NCBI GenBank assembly: GCA_035512155.1
Contig: DATKEN010000051.1
Location: 62,001-126,000 of the forward strand
Length of the DNA stretch: 64,000 nucleotides
Direction: 5' to 3'
Source of the DNA: JABCYV01 sp035512155
GTDB lineage: Bacteria > Acidobacteriota > Terriglobia > Terriglobales > Acidobacteriaceae
The notes beneath the pieces were generated by a model, which searched no databases, had not been told where the DNA came from, and saw nothing but the letters and a program-made list of their open reading frames with translations. A program made the position numbers and the translations under genes. Of the stretch, positions 8,778 through 17,817 are shown piece after piece (the first letter of the stretch is position 1; each line of letters begins with the position of its first letter).

Positions 8778-9422
8778 TCAGGCAGCGCTGTGACGCGCTA
8801 CAGCAGCAGATGCACCTTCCCTGTAACGAAGGTATTGGATCAAACTGAGAACTCCGCCCACAACCGCTAACCCGATGAGTACAGCCAGAGCCGGTTTATC
8901 GTATCGCGCAAAGAAACGCACGATGTGATTTCCATAGAGCGACCCAAAGCCGGCAACTATCGTGTACCGGATTCCGCGGCCAAGCGCGAGTGCCGCCAGA
9001 AACTTTTTTCGCGAATATTGCATTGCACCTGCCGCCAGCAGAAAAGGGACAAAGGGGAATGGCGGAGGAAGGAGAGCTGGAACAGCGATGGCGGCGAAGC
9101 CCCATTCTTCGAATTTCTGGTAGGCCTTCGCCGCACTTTTTTTCGAGAGCCTGCGCTCCATCGCTTGTTTGCCACCCTTGCGGGCCAAACTATAAGTAAT
9201 GTAGCCGCCGAGCACGGCACCTGCCGTTGCCATAAATGCATAATAAAGCCAGGGCTCGCGATGATGAGCGGCCAGCCAGATGGTCAGAACATCCATGCTG
9301 CCGGTCAGCGGGACCACCGAGTTGTCTGCGATTCCCAACAAGATCAGGCCCGGGCCGCCCATGCGGTGCAATCGGCGCCAGATGGAAACAGCGGCAAACA
9401 GGAGTTGAGGATGCGGCACCAT
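8778..9422 (-). CDS. DedA/VTT-domain membrane protein
   Basis: 214 residues from the ATG at 9422. An upstream in-frame start at 9557 would overlap mqnA by 100 bases and is less likely. It has about five hydrophobic segments and the VTT-domain pattern: an N-terminal re-entrant region (GLILLGIADNSVVPLTGSMD), the F/Y-E-W-G-x-x-A-I-x-V-P stretch and PPPFPFVPFLLAAGAM. DedA proteins are lipid scramblases or transporters linked to undecaprenyl-phosphate recycling and membrane homeostasis. It sits between mqnA and mqnC. A second DedA protein is encoded at 22019. Confidence 0.85.
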   Translation of the reverse strand: MVPHPQLLFAAVSIWRRLHRMGGPGLILLGIADNSVVPLTGSMDVLTIWLAAHHREPWLYYAFMATAGAVLGGYITYSLARKGGKQAMERRLSKKSAAKAYQKFEEWGFAAIAVPALLPPPFPFVPFLLAAGAMQYSRKKFLAALALGRGIRYTIVAGFGSLYGNHIVRFFARYDKPALAVLIGLAVVGGVLSLIQYLRYREGASAAVARHSAA

Positions 9423-9456
9423 TCGACCGCCTTTTCGCCTGAGGTTGAAAATACGC

Positions 9457-10293
9457 CTACATTGCTGCTGGCTTTGCCACCTCGAGGAAGCGCAGGGGCG
9501 GGGCGACCGGGAGAGCACCGCACTCCGCGGCATAGGAATAGAAAAGACGCATACCATCCAGGCAGGCGTCGTCTAGAAAATAGTGGATGTTGTTTGTCAG
9601 ATAGGAGTTCACAGCAGCGTGGCTCAAGCTCAGACGCGGCCCCCACTCGTGTGCGATCCGATCGAGATTCGCAGGCTGTAAACCATGGTCACGCGAGTCC
9701 TGAAATATGGTAGCCAGATCGAGATCAGTTGATACGCCCAGCAAAGCCGCCTGGCGTACCGACCAGAAAGCAAACACAAAAGGCTTTCCGGTCAGCCGAA
9801 TCCATTCTTCGGCCAGATCGTAGGCCAGATAGCGTGAGCGATCCACCTGCAAAGCCGGATCGCCAATCAGCAGAGCGGCGTCATGCTGCTCCAGCATCTT
9901 GTCGAGATCCGGCGCCATGGGCGTGAATCTTCGGACCCCGCCCCACCACTTCGCGAAGAGAACTTTGGTCAGTGCGACTGAGGTGAGCGACGAGGTATCG
10001 AGGGCCACGAACTGTATCTTTTCCAGCGGCACTTTACTCACCAGCAGGATGGAGCGAACCGCACCCCGCGAGGCGATGGCTACTCCTGGAAGGATTGCTA
10101 GTTCAGGAATCGTGGCAAAAGCCGCTGCCGGAATGATGCCGATGTCGGCCGATCCCGTCTGCAGAACTGCCGCGCATCCAGAAGGGAGAGTATAGGAAAT
10201 GTCGAATGTTAAACCTGCATCCCCGTGTTCGAAGTCCCACATCAGGGGTGCAGTGTTGAGGTATGAAATCGCAGAGATACGAAGTCGTTTCAT
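9457..10293 (-). CDS. mqnA: Chorismate dehydratase (menaquinone, futalosine pathway)
   Basis: 278 residues from the ATG at 10293 (MKRLRISAISYLNTAPL), the conserved N-terminus of MqnA. The enzyme removes water from chorismate to give 3-enolpyruvylbenzoate, the entry step of the futalosine route. The ADIGIIPAAAFA and LTGKPFVFAFWSVR segments are typical of the family's binding-protein-like fold. It heads the minus-strand run with DedA and mqnC. mqnB and mqnE are not in the window. Its 5' end faces dprA, with only about 30 bases between. Confidence 0.93.
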   Translation of the reverse strand: MKRLRISAISYLNTAPLMWDFEHGDAGLTFDISYTLPSGCAAVLQTGSADIGIIPAAAFATIPELAILPGVAIASRGAVRSILLVSKVPLEKIQFVALDTSSLTSVALTKVLFAKWWGGVRRFTPMAPDLDKMLEQHDAALLIGDPALQVDRSRYLAYDLAEEWIRLTGKPFVFAFWSVRQAALLGVSTDLDLATIFQDSRDHGLQPANLDRIAHEWGPRLSLSHAAVNSYLTNNIHYFLDDACLDGMRLFYSYAAECGALPVAPPLRFLEVAKPAAM

Positions 10294-10307
10294 GCCGGTA
10301 ATGTTTG

Positions 10308-10313
10308 ATTCTA
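10308..10313 (-). promoter_or_regulatory. Candidate -10 box (TAGAAT) before mqnA
   Basis: GTTAGAATC on the minus strand ends 14 bases before the mqnA ATG, implying a leader of only about 7 bases. No Shine-Dalgarno is seen. Confidence 0.35.
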
Positions 10314-10323
10314 ACAAACCACT

Positions 10324-11569
10324 GTGTCGGCTAACCTTGACACCGATTTTGAGCCGTGTATAGAGTCCGACCAATGGCCCACCGTGCGAGGTGTCGCAGT
10401 GCCCGAAGCAGTTATCTCCGCTAGCAAGACAACTGAAAGCCCCACGCTCCAGTGGCTGGCTCTCGCGCTCACTCCGGGACTAGGTCCCACAAAAGCCCGA
10501 CGTCTCGTCGAACGACTGGGAAGCGTCGAAGCCGTCTTCCAAGCGTCCCTTACCGAACTTGAAGCTACCGGAATTCAATCGATTGCGGCACAATCGCTGG
10601 GCACTGGCCGCTCCCTGGAACTGGCACAGGAGGAACTCAATCGCGCGAGTGCCGCTGGCGTCTGTTTGGTTGCCGTAGAGGACCCTGCTTATCCCAGACA
10701 ACTTAAGCAGATCTATGACCCACCGCTGGTCCTCTACGTACGCGGTGATCCCGAGGTGATCTCGCGCCCAGGGATCGCACTGGTTGGCACGCGGCATCCG
10801 ACACCCTACGGCACGGGCATGGCGGAACGCCTGGCCTGTGATCTTGCGGCACGCGGCCTGGTCATTTTCAGCGGCCTGGCGCGGGGTGTGGATACGGCTG
10901 GCCATCGTGGGGGCAATTGCTGGAAAAGGCAAGACCGTGGCTGTTCTGGGCACCGGCATCGACGAGATTTATCCCAAGGAAAATACGCGGCTGGTGGAAC
11001 AAATTTTGGCCCTGGGCGGAGCACTCATATCGGAGTTCCCCCTCAGCACCTTCCCGGCACCGCAGAATTTTCCGATTCGCAATCGGATCATCAGTGGGAT
11101 CTCGCTGGGCGTCCTGGTAGTGGAAGCTGCAGAATACAGCGGCACCCGTATCACCTCTCGCTGCGCTCTGGAGCAGAATCGTGAGGTCTTCGCCGTTCCC
11201 GGCAATGTTACCAACAAGAACTCCTGGGGCCCGAACACACTGATTAAGCAGGGTGCGAAGCTGGTAGCCACTTGGGAAGATGTTTGGGAGGAACTCCCGC
11301 AGCAAGTACGACTTGCCCTGGAACCCGCCCCCGGCAGTGAATCTCAAGCGGGACAAACTGCATCTCTATTCGGGGAAAGCGAGCTGTCTCCTCACGAAAA
11401 GAAGATTTTTGCGCTGCTGAAAGCGGACGAAGCCACTCACCTCGACCAGATCGTCGAGCGCCTGGAAACGGATCTGTCGTCATCTGAAATTTTTGCGGCG
11501 CTCTTTGAACTGGAGCTGGCCGGCAAGGTTAAGCAGTTGCCGGGAAAGAATTTTGTAAAAAGCTTTTAG
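10324..11569 (+). pseudogene. dprA: DNA-processing protein DprA/Smf, broken by a one-base frameshift
   Basis: DprA loads RecA on incoming single-stranded DNA during transformation. The first frame carries the N-terminal helical region (LALTPGLGPTKARRLVE) and the start of the Rossmann-like fold (IALVGTRHPTPYGT, FSGLARGVDTAGHRG). It then loses sense. The next frame continues exactly with AIAGKGKTVAVLGTGIDEIYP and runs to the C-terminal winged-helix-like end at 11569. Removing one G from the five-G run at 10909-10913 restores a single protein of about 414 residues. The start is uncertain (GTG at 10324 or a later GTG). A real lesion and an assembly error are both possible. Confidence 0.88.
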
Positions 11570-11665
11570 CTATCAGCTCTTGGGTTTTAGCTCCGCACTC
11601 TAGAAACTTGTTGCTGCCGCCTCATTCGTGCTAGCTTCGAAACCAAACTACCCATTGAGGACACA

Positions 11666-14134
11666 TTGTCAAAAGGTTTAGTCATCGTCGAATCGCCGGC
11701 CAAGGCGAAGACCATCCAGAAATATCTGGGTAAGGGCTTCACGGTCGAAGCCTCGCTCGGGCACGTCAAGGACCTGCCCAAGAGTACGCTGGGCGTCGAT
11801 ATCGACAACGAATTCGAAACGGAATACATCGTCATCCCAGGTAAAGAGAAGGTTGTCGCCAGGCTGAAGAAGCTGGCTTTATCTGCGGACAACATATATC
11901 TGGCGCCTGATCCCGACCGCGAGGGCGAAGCCATCGCTGCACATTTGGCTGAAGAATTGGGTAACGGGACCAAGACCAAGAAGAAAAAAAAGAAGAAGGA
12001 CGATCAACCCGACCGTATTCGCCGCGTGACTTTCAACGAGATCACGAAGCGCGCGGTGCAGGAAGCCTTCGAGCATCCTCGGGCCATCGATCAGCACCTG
12101 GTTGATGCGCAGCAGGCACGCCGCGTTCTGGATCGCCTGGTCGGCTATCAGGTCTCACCGCTGTTGTGGGACAAGGTTCGGCGCGGCTTGTCCGCGGGCC
12201 GGGTCCAGACTGTCGCTCTGCGACTTATTGTCGAACGTGAGCGCGAAATAAAGGCGTTCGAAAAGAAAGAATACTGGACCATTGACGCTCATCTTGCCGG
12301 GCCCAAGTCCCCGGCATTCGATGCTCGCTTCGTCGGCAAGGGTGAAGAGAAGGTCGAAGTCAACAACGCCGAGGATGCAGAGAAAATCCGCGCCGCGCTG
12401 GAAAAAGCCGACTGGCGCGTCCGTACTGTCGATCGCAAAGAGCGGCGGCGGAATGCTACTCCGCCATTCACCACCAGCAAGTTGCAGCAGGATTCCTCGC
12501 GCAAACTACGATTCAGTGTCAAGCGTACCATGATGATTGCGCAGCGGCTCTACGAAGGCGTGGAACTGGGCGAGGAAGGCTCGGTCGGCCTCATCACCTA
12601 CATGCGTACCGATTCAACCCGGGTTTCGAGTGAAGCGTTGACCGAAGTGCGCGAGTACATTAAGTCGCAGTATGGCGACCAATATCTGCCGGAGTCGCCA
12701 AATACCTACAAAGAGAAGAAGGAAGCACAAGCGGCGCACGAGGCCATCCGCCCAACTTCGGCGATGCGGCATCCTGACCAGATCAAGCAGCATCTAAAAG
12801 AGGACGAATACAAAGTCTACAAACTGATCTGGCAGCGCTTTGTCGCGTCGCAGATCATGCCGGCCGTATTCGACCAAACCACAGTCGATATCGACGCGAA
12901 ATCTGGCACAGAAACTTTTTGGTTCCGCGTAACCGGATCAGTCCTCAAGTTCGACGGCTTCCTCAAAGTTTACGAGGAATCGAAAGACGTCAAAGACGAA
13001 GAAGAGGAAGAGCTCAAGCACAAGTTGCCGCCGTTGGAAGCAGGGCAGAAGCTCACGCTTAAGGAGCTGAAGCCGGAGCAGCACTTCACCGAACCGCCGC
13101 CGCGTTACAACGAAGCTTCATTGGTCAAGGAACTGGAAGAACGCGGCATTGGGCGACCCTCCACGTATTCGGCAATTCTCAGCACCATCCAGGAGCGCCA
13201 GTACGTGCAGAAACTAGGCGGAAAGTTCACGCCTACGGAGATCGGCCTGGTCGTAACCGATCTTCTGGTCGAAAATTTCCGCGACATCTTCGACGTGCAG
13301 TACACCGCGCGCATGGAAGAAGAACTCGACGAAATCGAAGAAGGCAAGGAAACCTGGACCAACGCGCTCGCCGAGTTCTACAAGCGCTTCGCCAAGGACC
13401 TCCGCTATGCCGAGAAGCACATGGAGAACATCAAGCGGATGGAGAAGCCAACGGACGAAAAGTGCGAGCGCTGTGGCTCTCCGCTGGTGATCAAGTGGGG
13501 TAAGCACGGGTCCTTCTACGCCTGCAGCTCCTACGACAAGGAGAACCCCGATAGTTGCACCTTCACCAAGGAAAATCCGATCAACCTGCCGGATCTGGAT
13601 TCCGCCGACATCCAGGAAACCACCCAGGAAGAATACTGCGAGAACTGCGGCCGGGTAATGGTCCTGAAGCGAGGCCGCTTCGGCCAGTTCATGGCCTGCA
13701 CCGGCTATCCTGACTGCAAGACCACTCGCCGGCTCGACCAGGGTAAGAAGGTTCCCGACATTCCGCTCGACGAACTCTGCCCCAAGTGCGGACGCAACAT
13801 GATGATCCGCCACGGGCGCTTCGGCGAGTTCACCGCGTGCAGCGGGTATCCGGATTGCAAATATGTGAAGCAGAACTTCATCGGAGTGAAGTGCCCGCTC
13901 TGCAAGGAAGGCGACCTAGTCGAAAAGAAGGCTCGCAAGGGAAACACATTCTACGGCTGCGCAAATTATCCCAAATGCAAGTTCACCTCCGCCGGTAAAC
14001 CGATAGCAGAAAAGTGCCCGAGTTGCGGCAGCGACTACCTGGTGGAGAAAATGTTGAAAGCTGGCCCAGTAATCGCATGTCCAAATAAGGAGTGCGACTT
14101 CGAAAGGGCGGCGGAACCGGCGCCCGTAGGATAA
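11666..14134 (+). CDS. topA: DNA topoisomerase I (type IA)
   Basis: 822 residues starting at a TTG preceded by GAGG. It relaxes negative supercoils by passing strands through a single-strand break. The Toprim domain is at the N-terminus (LVIVESPAKAKTIQKYLG, APDPDREGEAIAAHL). The catalytic tyrosine is Y312 in GLITYMRTDST. The C-terminus has five cysteine-pair zinc-ribbon repeats (about 605-815), such as CENCGRVMVLKRGRFGQF. A lysine-rich stretch (seven K in a row, about residues 108-114) sits inside the Toprim region where most homologues have a short loop. It lies about 96 bases after dprA; the dprA-topA order is common in bacteria. Confidence 0.97.
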   Translation: MSKGLVIVESPAKAKTIQKYLGKGFTVEASLGHVKDLPKSTLGVDIDNEFETEYIVIPGKEKVVARLKKLALSADNIYLAPDPDREGEAIAAHLAEELGNGTKTKKKKKKKDDQPDRIRRVTFNEITKRAVQEAFEHPRAIDQHLVDAQQARRVLDRLVGYQVSPLLWDKVRRGLSAGRVQTVALRLIVEREREIKAFEKKEYWTIDAHLAGPKSPAFDARFVGKGEEKVEVNNAEDAEKIRAALEKADWRVRTVDRKERRRNATPPFTTSKLQQDSSRKLRFSVKRTMMIAQRLYEGVELGEEGSVGLITYMRTDSTRVSSEALTEVREYIKSQYGDQYLPESPNTYKEKKEAQAAHEAIRPTSAMRHPDQIKQHLKEDEYKVYKLIWQRFVASQIMPAVFDQTTVDIDAKSGTETFWFRVTGSVLKFDGFLKVYEESKDVKDEEEEELKHKLPPLEAGQKLTLKELKPEQHFTEPPPRYNEASLVKELEERGIGRPSTYSAILSTIQERQYVQKLGGKFTPTEIGLVVTDLLVENFRDIFDVQYTARMEEELDEIEEGKETWTNALAEFYKRFAKDLRYAEKHMENIKRMEKPTDEKCERCGSPLVIKWGKHGSFYACSSYDKENPDSCTFTKENPINLPDLDSADIQETTQEEYCENCGRVMVLKRGRFGQFMACTGYPDCKTTRRLDQGKKVPDIPLDELCPKCGRNMMIRHGRFGEFTACSGYPDCKYVKQNFIGVKCPLCKEGDLVEKKARKGNTFYGCANYPKCKFTSAGKPIAEKCPSCGSDYLVEKMLKAGPVIACPNKECDFERAAEPAPVG

Positions 14135-14212
14135 TCGCGATTCACGCTGGACAGCCGCCTCTGTTGTCCACTTGATCGAGTTCAACGCTGTAATCCCCAA
14201 AGGAGAACTGTC

Positions 14213-14677
14213 ATGTCAAAGGAACCCACCGCCACTGACGCTGAACTGATCCTCAAACTTTATGATCTTCGCCGCGAGGCCGAGATGCGCAAGGCACGCG
14301 ACTGGTGGGTGGTGAAGTTCTGGCCTCAGACTGCTGACGATTTCATCAAAGTGGCGAACGCTCTCGGAACCCAGGAAAACAACTGGCTTCGTCAGGTGGG
14401 CGGCTATTGGGATATGGCTGCAGCGCTGGTGTTGCACGGGACCATTCATCCCGAGTTGTTTGTCGAAGGTGGCGTCAGCGGCGAGATGTTTTTCCTCTAT
14501 GCGAAAATGCAGCCCATCCTCAAAGACGTGCGGGAGAAAATGCAAAGTCCGGGGTTGTTCAGTAATGTCGAGAAGGTGATTATGCAGTCCGAAGCCGGCC
14601 GAGAGCGCCTGAAAACAGTCTCAGCCCGCGTGGCCGCACGGCGCAAGGCCATGGCGGAAGCGGCCAAGGCCAGCTAG
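14213..14677 (+). CDS. Conserved hypothetical protein (154 aa)
   Basis: A soluble, charged protein starting MSKEPTATDAELILKLYDLRREAEMRKARDWW. It is mostly helical by composition and ends in an alanine/arginine-rich helix. A GGAGA Shine-Dalgarno stands about 8 bases before the ATG. The central WLRQVGGYWDMAAALV and GGVSGEMFFLYAKM stretches look conserved, but I do not recognise a named domain. It is 78 bases after topA and convergent with the mlaF-like gene. No function is proposed. Confidence 0.75.
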   Translation: MSKEPTATDAELILKLYDLRREAEMRKARDWWVVKFWPQTADDFIKVANALGTQENNWLRQVGGYWDMAAALVLHGTIHPELFVEGGVSGEMFFLYAKMQPILKDVREKMQSPGLFSNVEKVIMQSEAGRERLKTVSARVAARRKAMAEAAKAS

Positions 14678-14683
14678 GTCCAT

Positions 14684-15532
14684 CTACGAAATAAATTCCC
14701 GGATGTATTCGTCTTTCGAGACTGCCAACTCGTGCACGTCTCCGTCAAAGATTATCTTGCCATCTCGAAGAATCAGAAAGCCCATCGGCACTTCTCCGCG
14801 AGCACCGGGCGGGAGCGGCAACATCTTATTCGATTTGCGATCAAAGTAATGGGATGCCATGGTGAACGCGTCCTGCAGACGATGGGTAACCAGAAGGGAG
14901 CTGGTCTTGTACACGTCGCGCTGCTTGACGATCAGCTCGATGATGGTCGTTGAAGTGACTGGATCCAGGCCGCCCGTGGGCGAATCGTAGAGCAAAATTT
15001 CGGGCTGGGTCACGATAGCTCGTGCAATGGCCACCCGACGGCGCATTCCACCTGACAGTTCGGACGGAAACATGTCGACAGTTTGTTCGAGTTCCACGAA
15101 ACTGAGGGATTCCCTCACCCGCCGTTCGATCTCGTCTTCGGATAGATCGTGCTCCTCCATCAGCCGGAATGCGACGTTCTCCCGCACGGTGAGCGAATCG
15201 AAAAGCGCGCTTTCCTGAAACACCATGCCAATTTTGCGCCGGAGATCAAACAAAGCTTCTTCGCTCATCTGGGTTACATCTTCTCCGAGTACGTGGATGT
15301 GTCCCGCGTCTGGCTTCAGCAAGCCCAGCGTGAGCTTCAGGATTGTGCTCTTGCCCGATCCCGCGATGCCGAAGATGGCTTTAGTTTCCCCACGGGCGAG
15401 CTGGAAGGAGACGCCATCGAGTATGGTTTTATCCTCGAACGCAATGGACACATTATCAAAGACAATGACTGGAGAAGCGGAACTTTCCGTAGACTTCAGG
15501 AGACTTTCGATGGCGTTCGGAGGCGCAGCCAT
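14684..15532 (-). CDS. mlaF: MlaF-like ABC transporter ATPase with altered Walker B
   Basis: 282 residues. It pairs with the MlaE permease three bases upstream for lipid transport between outer and inner membranes. Walker A is GIAGSGKS (55-62), the signature LSGGM (159-163), with a Q-loop VFQES and an H-loop VTHRL. Walker B reads ILLYDSPTGGLDP: the residue after D183 is serine (S184, codon TCG) where active ABC ATPases carry the catalytic glutamate. That could slow hydrolysis or move the base elsewhere. A C-terminal extension follows the ATPase core. MlaD and the periplasmic partner are not in the window. Confidence 0.88.
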   Translation of the reverse strand: MAAPPNAIESLLKSTESSASPVIVFDNVSIAFEDKTILDGVSFQLARGETKAIFGIAGSGKSTILKLTLGLLKPDAGHIHVLGEDVTQMSEEALFDLRRKIGMVFQESALFDSLTVRENVAFRLMEEHDLSEDEIERRVRESLSFVELEQTVDMFPSELSGGMRRRVAIARAIVTQPEILLYDSPTGGLDPVTSTTIIELIVKQRDVYKTSSLLVTHRLQDAFTMASHYFDRKSNKMLPLPPGARGEVPMGFLILRDGKIIFDGDVHELAVSKDEYIREFIS

Positions 15533-15535
15533 AAC

Positions 15536-16318
15536 TCAGCGATAGCCAAAAATCGCCATCAGAAACTTGGTGGCAAAGAAGTCGACTAGCAAAATAAGAA
15601 CTGAGGACGCCACCACCGCCTGAGTGGTAGCCCGGCCCACGCCCTGCGTCCCGCCGCGCGCCGACATTCCGTAGTAGCAGCCCACGGTAGCGATAATGAA
15701 TCCGAAAAATAATGGCTTCACCAGTCCAGTAAACACGTCCCGGAACATCAGAGTTTGCCAGGCTGAACTCCAATACTGATGCGAGTCCATGCCGAATATG
15801 AATTGGGCAACGATGCCACCGCCAATCAACCCCAAGAGATCAGAAATGATAGTCAAAAAGAACAGCATGAATACGGTGGAAACCACTCGCGGAGTCACTA
15901 ACTTCTTGGTGGGATCGGTGCCCAGGGCCCGCATGGCATCAATCTGCTCTGTCACCACCATGGAACCGAGTTCGCTGGCCATGCCGGATGCGTTTCGGCC
16001 CGCTACCATGAGACCGGTAAGAACGGGTCCAAGCTCGGTCACCATTCCGACCGAAACCAGTTGCCCGATGAGTGAGAGCGAACCAAATCTCTCCAGCGTA
16101 TTCGCGCTGTTTAAAGCTAAGACGGCGCCGGTAAAGAATCCCGTCAGCACCACGATCGGAAGCGACCCGAAGCCGATCAAATCCGCCTGTTGCGTCATGT
16201 CGGCGAAATAACGCGGGGTACGGAACAGATTGGACATGGACCGTCCCGCCAGTACGGAATAGTCCTGCACAGCCTGAACTAGATCTTTGGCGAAATCCGC
16301 GGGCGAGGTCAGCTCCAT
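15536..16318 (-). CDS. mlaE: MlaE-family lipid ABC transporter permease
   Basis: 260 residues with about five membrane spans and the MlaE hallmark ELGPVLTGLMVAGRNASGMASELGSMVVTEQIDA-type segment in the middle. It is the membrane subunit of the MCE/Mla retrograde phospholipid pathway, or a related lipid importer. Its stop lies three bases before the ATPase start, so the two form an operon. A TATAGT box nine bases before the ATG, with no Shine-Dalgarno, suggests a near-leaderless transcript. Confidence 0.92.
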   Translation of the reverse strand: MELTSPADFAKDLVQAVQDYSVLAGRSMSNLFRTPRYFADMTQQADLIGFGSLPIVVLTGFFTGAVLALNSANTLERFGSLSLIGQLVSVGMVTELGPVLTGLMVAGRNASGMASELGSMVVTEQIDAMRALGTDPTKKLVTPRVVSTVFMLFFLTIISDLLGLIGGGIVAQFIFGMDSHQYWSSAWQTLMFRDVFTGLVKPLFFGFIIATVGCYYGMSARGGTQGVGRATTQAVVASSVLILLVDFFATKFLMAIFGYR

Positions 16319-16327
16319 TTACCGAAA

Positions 16328-16333
16328 ACTATA
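16328..16333 (-). promoter_or_regulatory. Candidate -10 box (TATAGT) before the mlaE gene
   Basis: TATAGT on the minus strand ends 9 bases before the ATG at 16318; no ribosome-binding site lies between them. Confidence 0.4.
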
Positions 16334-16374
16334 ACAGAGGGCCAACGCGGCGTTGAAGGGCACTACGAAAGGAG

Positions 16375-17817
16375 TCAGCCGATCAACTCCCGGCCCTTCT
16401 TCTTGATCTCGATATTGAGACGCTTGATTTTCTGATTCAGAGTGGAAAGGGGCACGTGGAAGCGTTCCGCCGCCTCAGTTTGATTCCAGTTACACTTCTC
16501 CAGCATGTCGACGATGATATGCCGCTCGCAATCTTCCATGATGTCGAAAAGCGAAGCGTCGACACCATGTTCCAGCACAGGAAAGGCAGTGCCACGGCCA
16601 GCGATCTGGTCGGGAAGTAATTCGGGACCGATCTCCAAACCGGACGAGAGCACGACAGCGCGTTCAATTACATTCTCCAGTTCACGCACGTTCCCCGGCC
16701 AGGAATAGGCAAGCAGCGGACGGAGCGCCTCAGGAGTGATCCGTCGCTTCGGACGTTCATTTTCTTCCGAGTACTTATTGAGGAAAAACTCCACCAGTAG
16801 CGGGATATCCTCCTTACGCTGGCGCAGAGGCGGAAGATCAATGGTGATGACGTTCAGGCGATAGAAGAGGTCTTCGCGAAACTTGCCTTCGCGCACGTGC
16901 TGCTTGAGGTCGACATTGGTGGCGGCAATGATGCGCACGTCCACTTGCAGTTCGTGGACGCCGCCCAGGTGCATAAATTTCCGGTCCTGGAGCACCCGCA
17001 GAATTTTGCTCTGGGTATCCATACCCATGGTGCCGATCTCGTCCAAAAACAGGGTACCCCGATCGGCGATTTCAAAAAGACCCTTTTTGGATGCAATGGC
17101 GCTGGTAAATGCGCCTTTGACGTGTCCAAACAGAGTCGACTCCAAAAGGTCCGGGGGCATGGAACCGGTGTTGACCGGAACAAAAGACCGGTCGCGCCGC
17201 TGCGAATTCAAATGGATAGCTTTAGCGATCAGTTCTTTGCCAGTGCCACTCTCCCCCTGCAGCAACACCGTGGAACGGCTGGGCGCAACTTGCGCCACCA
17301 GATCGAAAATCTTCAACATGGGCTCGCTCTTGCCCACGATGTTTTCAAAGTTGTAGCGCTGCTTCAGGGCGCGCTTCAGTTGAATATTTTCTTCTTCCGC
17401 GCGGTGGCGGGCCACTGCGGCGCGCACGTCGGCTAGGAGCTTTTCATTGTCCCAGGGTTTCTGAACGAAATTCGCCGCCCCCGCCTGCATGGCCTTGACG
17501 GCATTTTCAACCGTGCCGTAGGCAGTAATCATGATCACGGATAACTGGGGATCGTGGGCTCCGATTTCAGCCAGCAGGTCTATGCCGTTGCGATCGGGTA
17601 ACGCCAGGTCAAGCAGCACCAGATCAAACGAGCGCTCACCCAGACGCGCCAGCCCTTCTTCGCCGCTCTCCGCCGATTCGACTTCGTAACCTTCAATCTG
17701 GAGTAAGGTTTCGAGGGACTCGCGGATCGCAGCCTCGTCGTCAACAATCAACACATAGCCTGAGGGCGAAGGGTTGGCTTCGCTGGGGCGCCGCGAGATG
17801 ACTGCTGCCTCAGACAT
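16375..17817 (-). CDS. NtrC-family sigma-54 response regulator
   Basis: 480 residues: a receiver domain (acidic D26/D27, phospho-acceptor D70 in LLDLALPD), an AAA+ domain (Walker A GESGTGKE 188-195, Walker B TLFLDE about 255-260) and a Fis-type helix-turn-helix near 440-470. The sigma-54 contact loop reads GAFTSA (235-240) rather than the usual GAFTGA. It activates sigma-54 promoters when phosphorylated. It overlaps the kinase gene by 8 bases, so the pair is one operon and almost certainly one two-component system. Targets are unknown. Confidence 0.95.
   Translation of the reverse strand: MSEAAVISRRPSEANPSPSGYVLIVDDEAAIRESLETLLQIEGYEVESAESGEEGLARLGERSFDLVLLDLALPDRNGIDLLAEIGAHDPQLSVIMITAYGTVENAVKAMQAGAANFVQKPWDNEKLLADVRAAVARHRAEEENIQLKRALKQRYNFENIVGKSEPMLKIFDLVAQVAPSRSTVLLQGESGTGKELIAKAIHLNSQRRDRSFVPVNTGSMPPDLLESTLFGHVKGAFTSAIASKKGLFEIADRGTLFLDEIGTMGMDTQSKILRVLQDRKFMHLGGVHELQVDVRIIAATNVDLKQHVREGKFREDLFYRLNVITIDLPPLRQRKEDIPLLVEFFLNKYSEENERPKRRITPEALRPLLAYSWPGNVRELENVIERAVVLSSGLEIGPELLPDQIAGRGTAFPVLEHGVDASLFDIMEDCERHIIVDMLEKCNWNQTEAAERFHVPLSTLNQKIKRLNIEIKKKGRELIG

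Noticed and set aside
14140..14175. Terminator after topA (TGGACA/TGTCCA stem)
   Set aside because: Only 6 bp with an 11-base loop and no U-run; not convincing as an intrinsic terminator.
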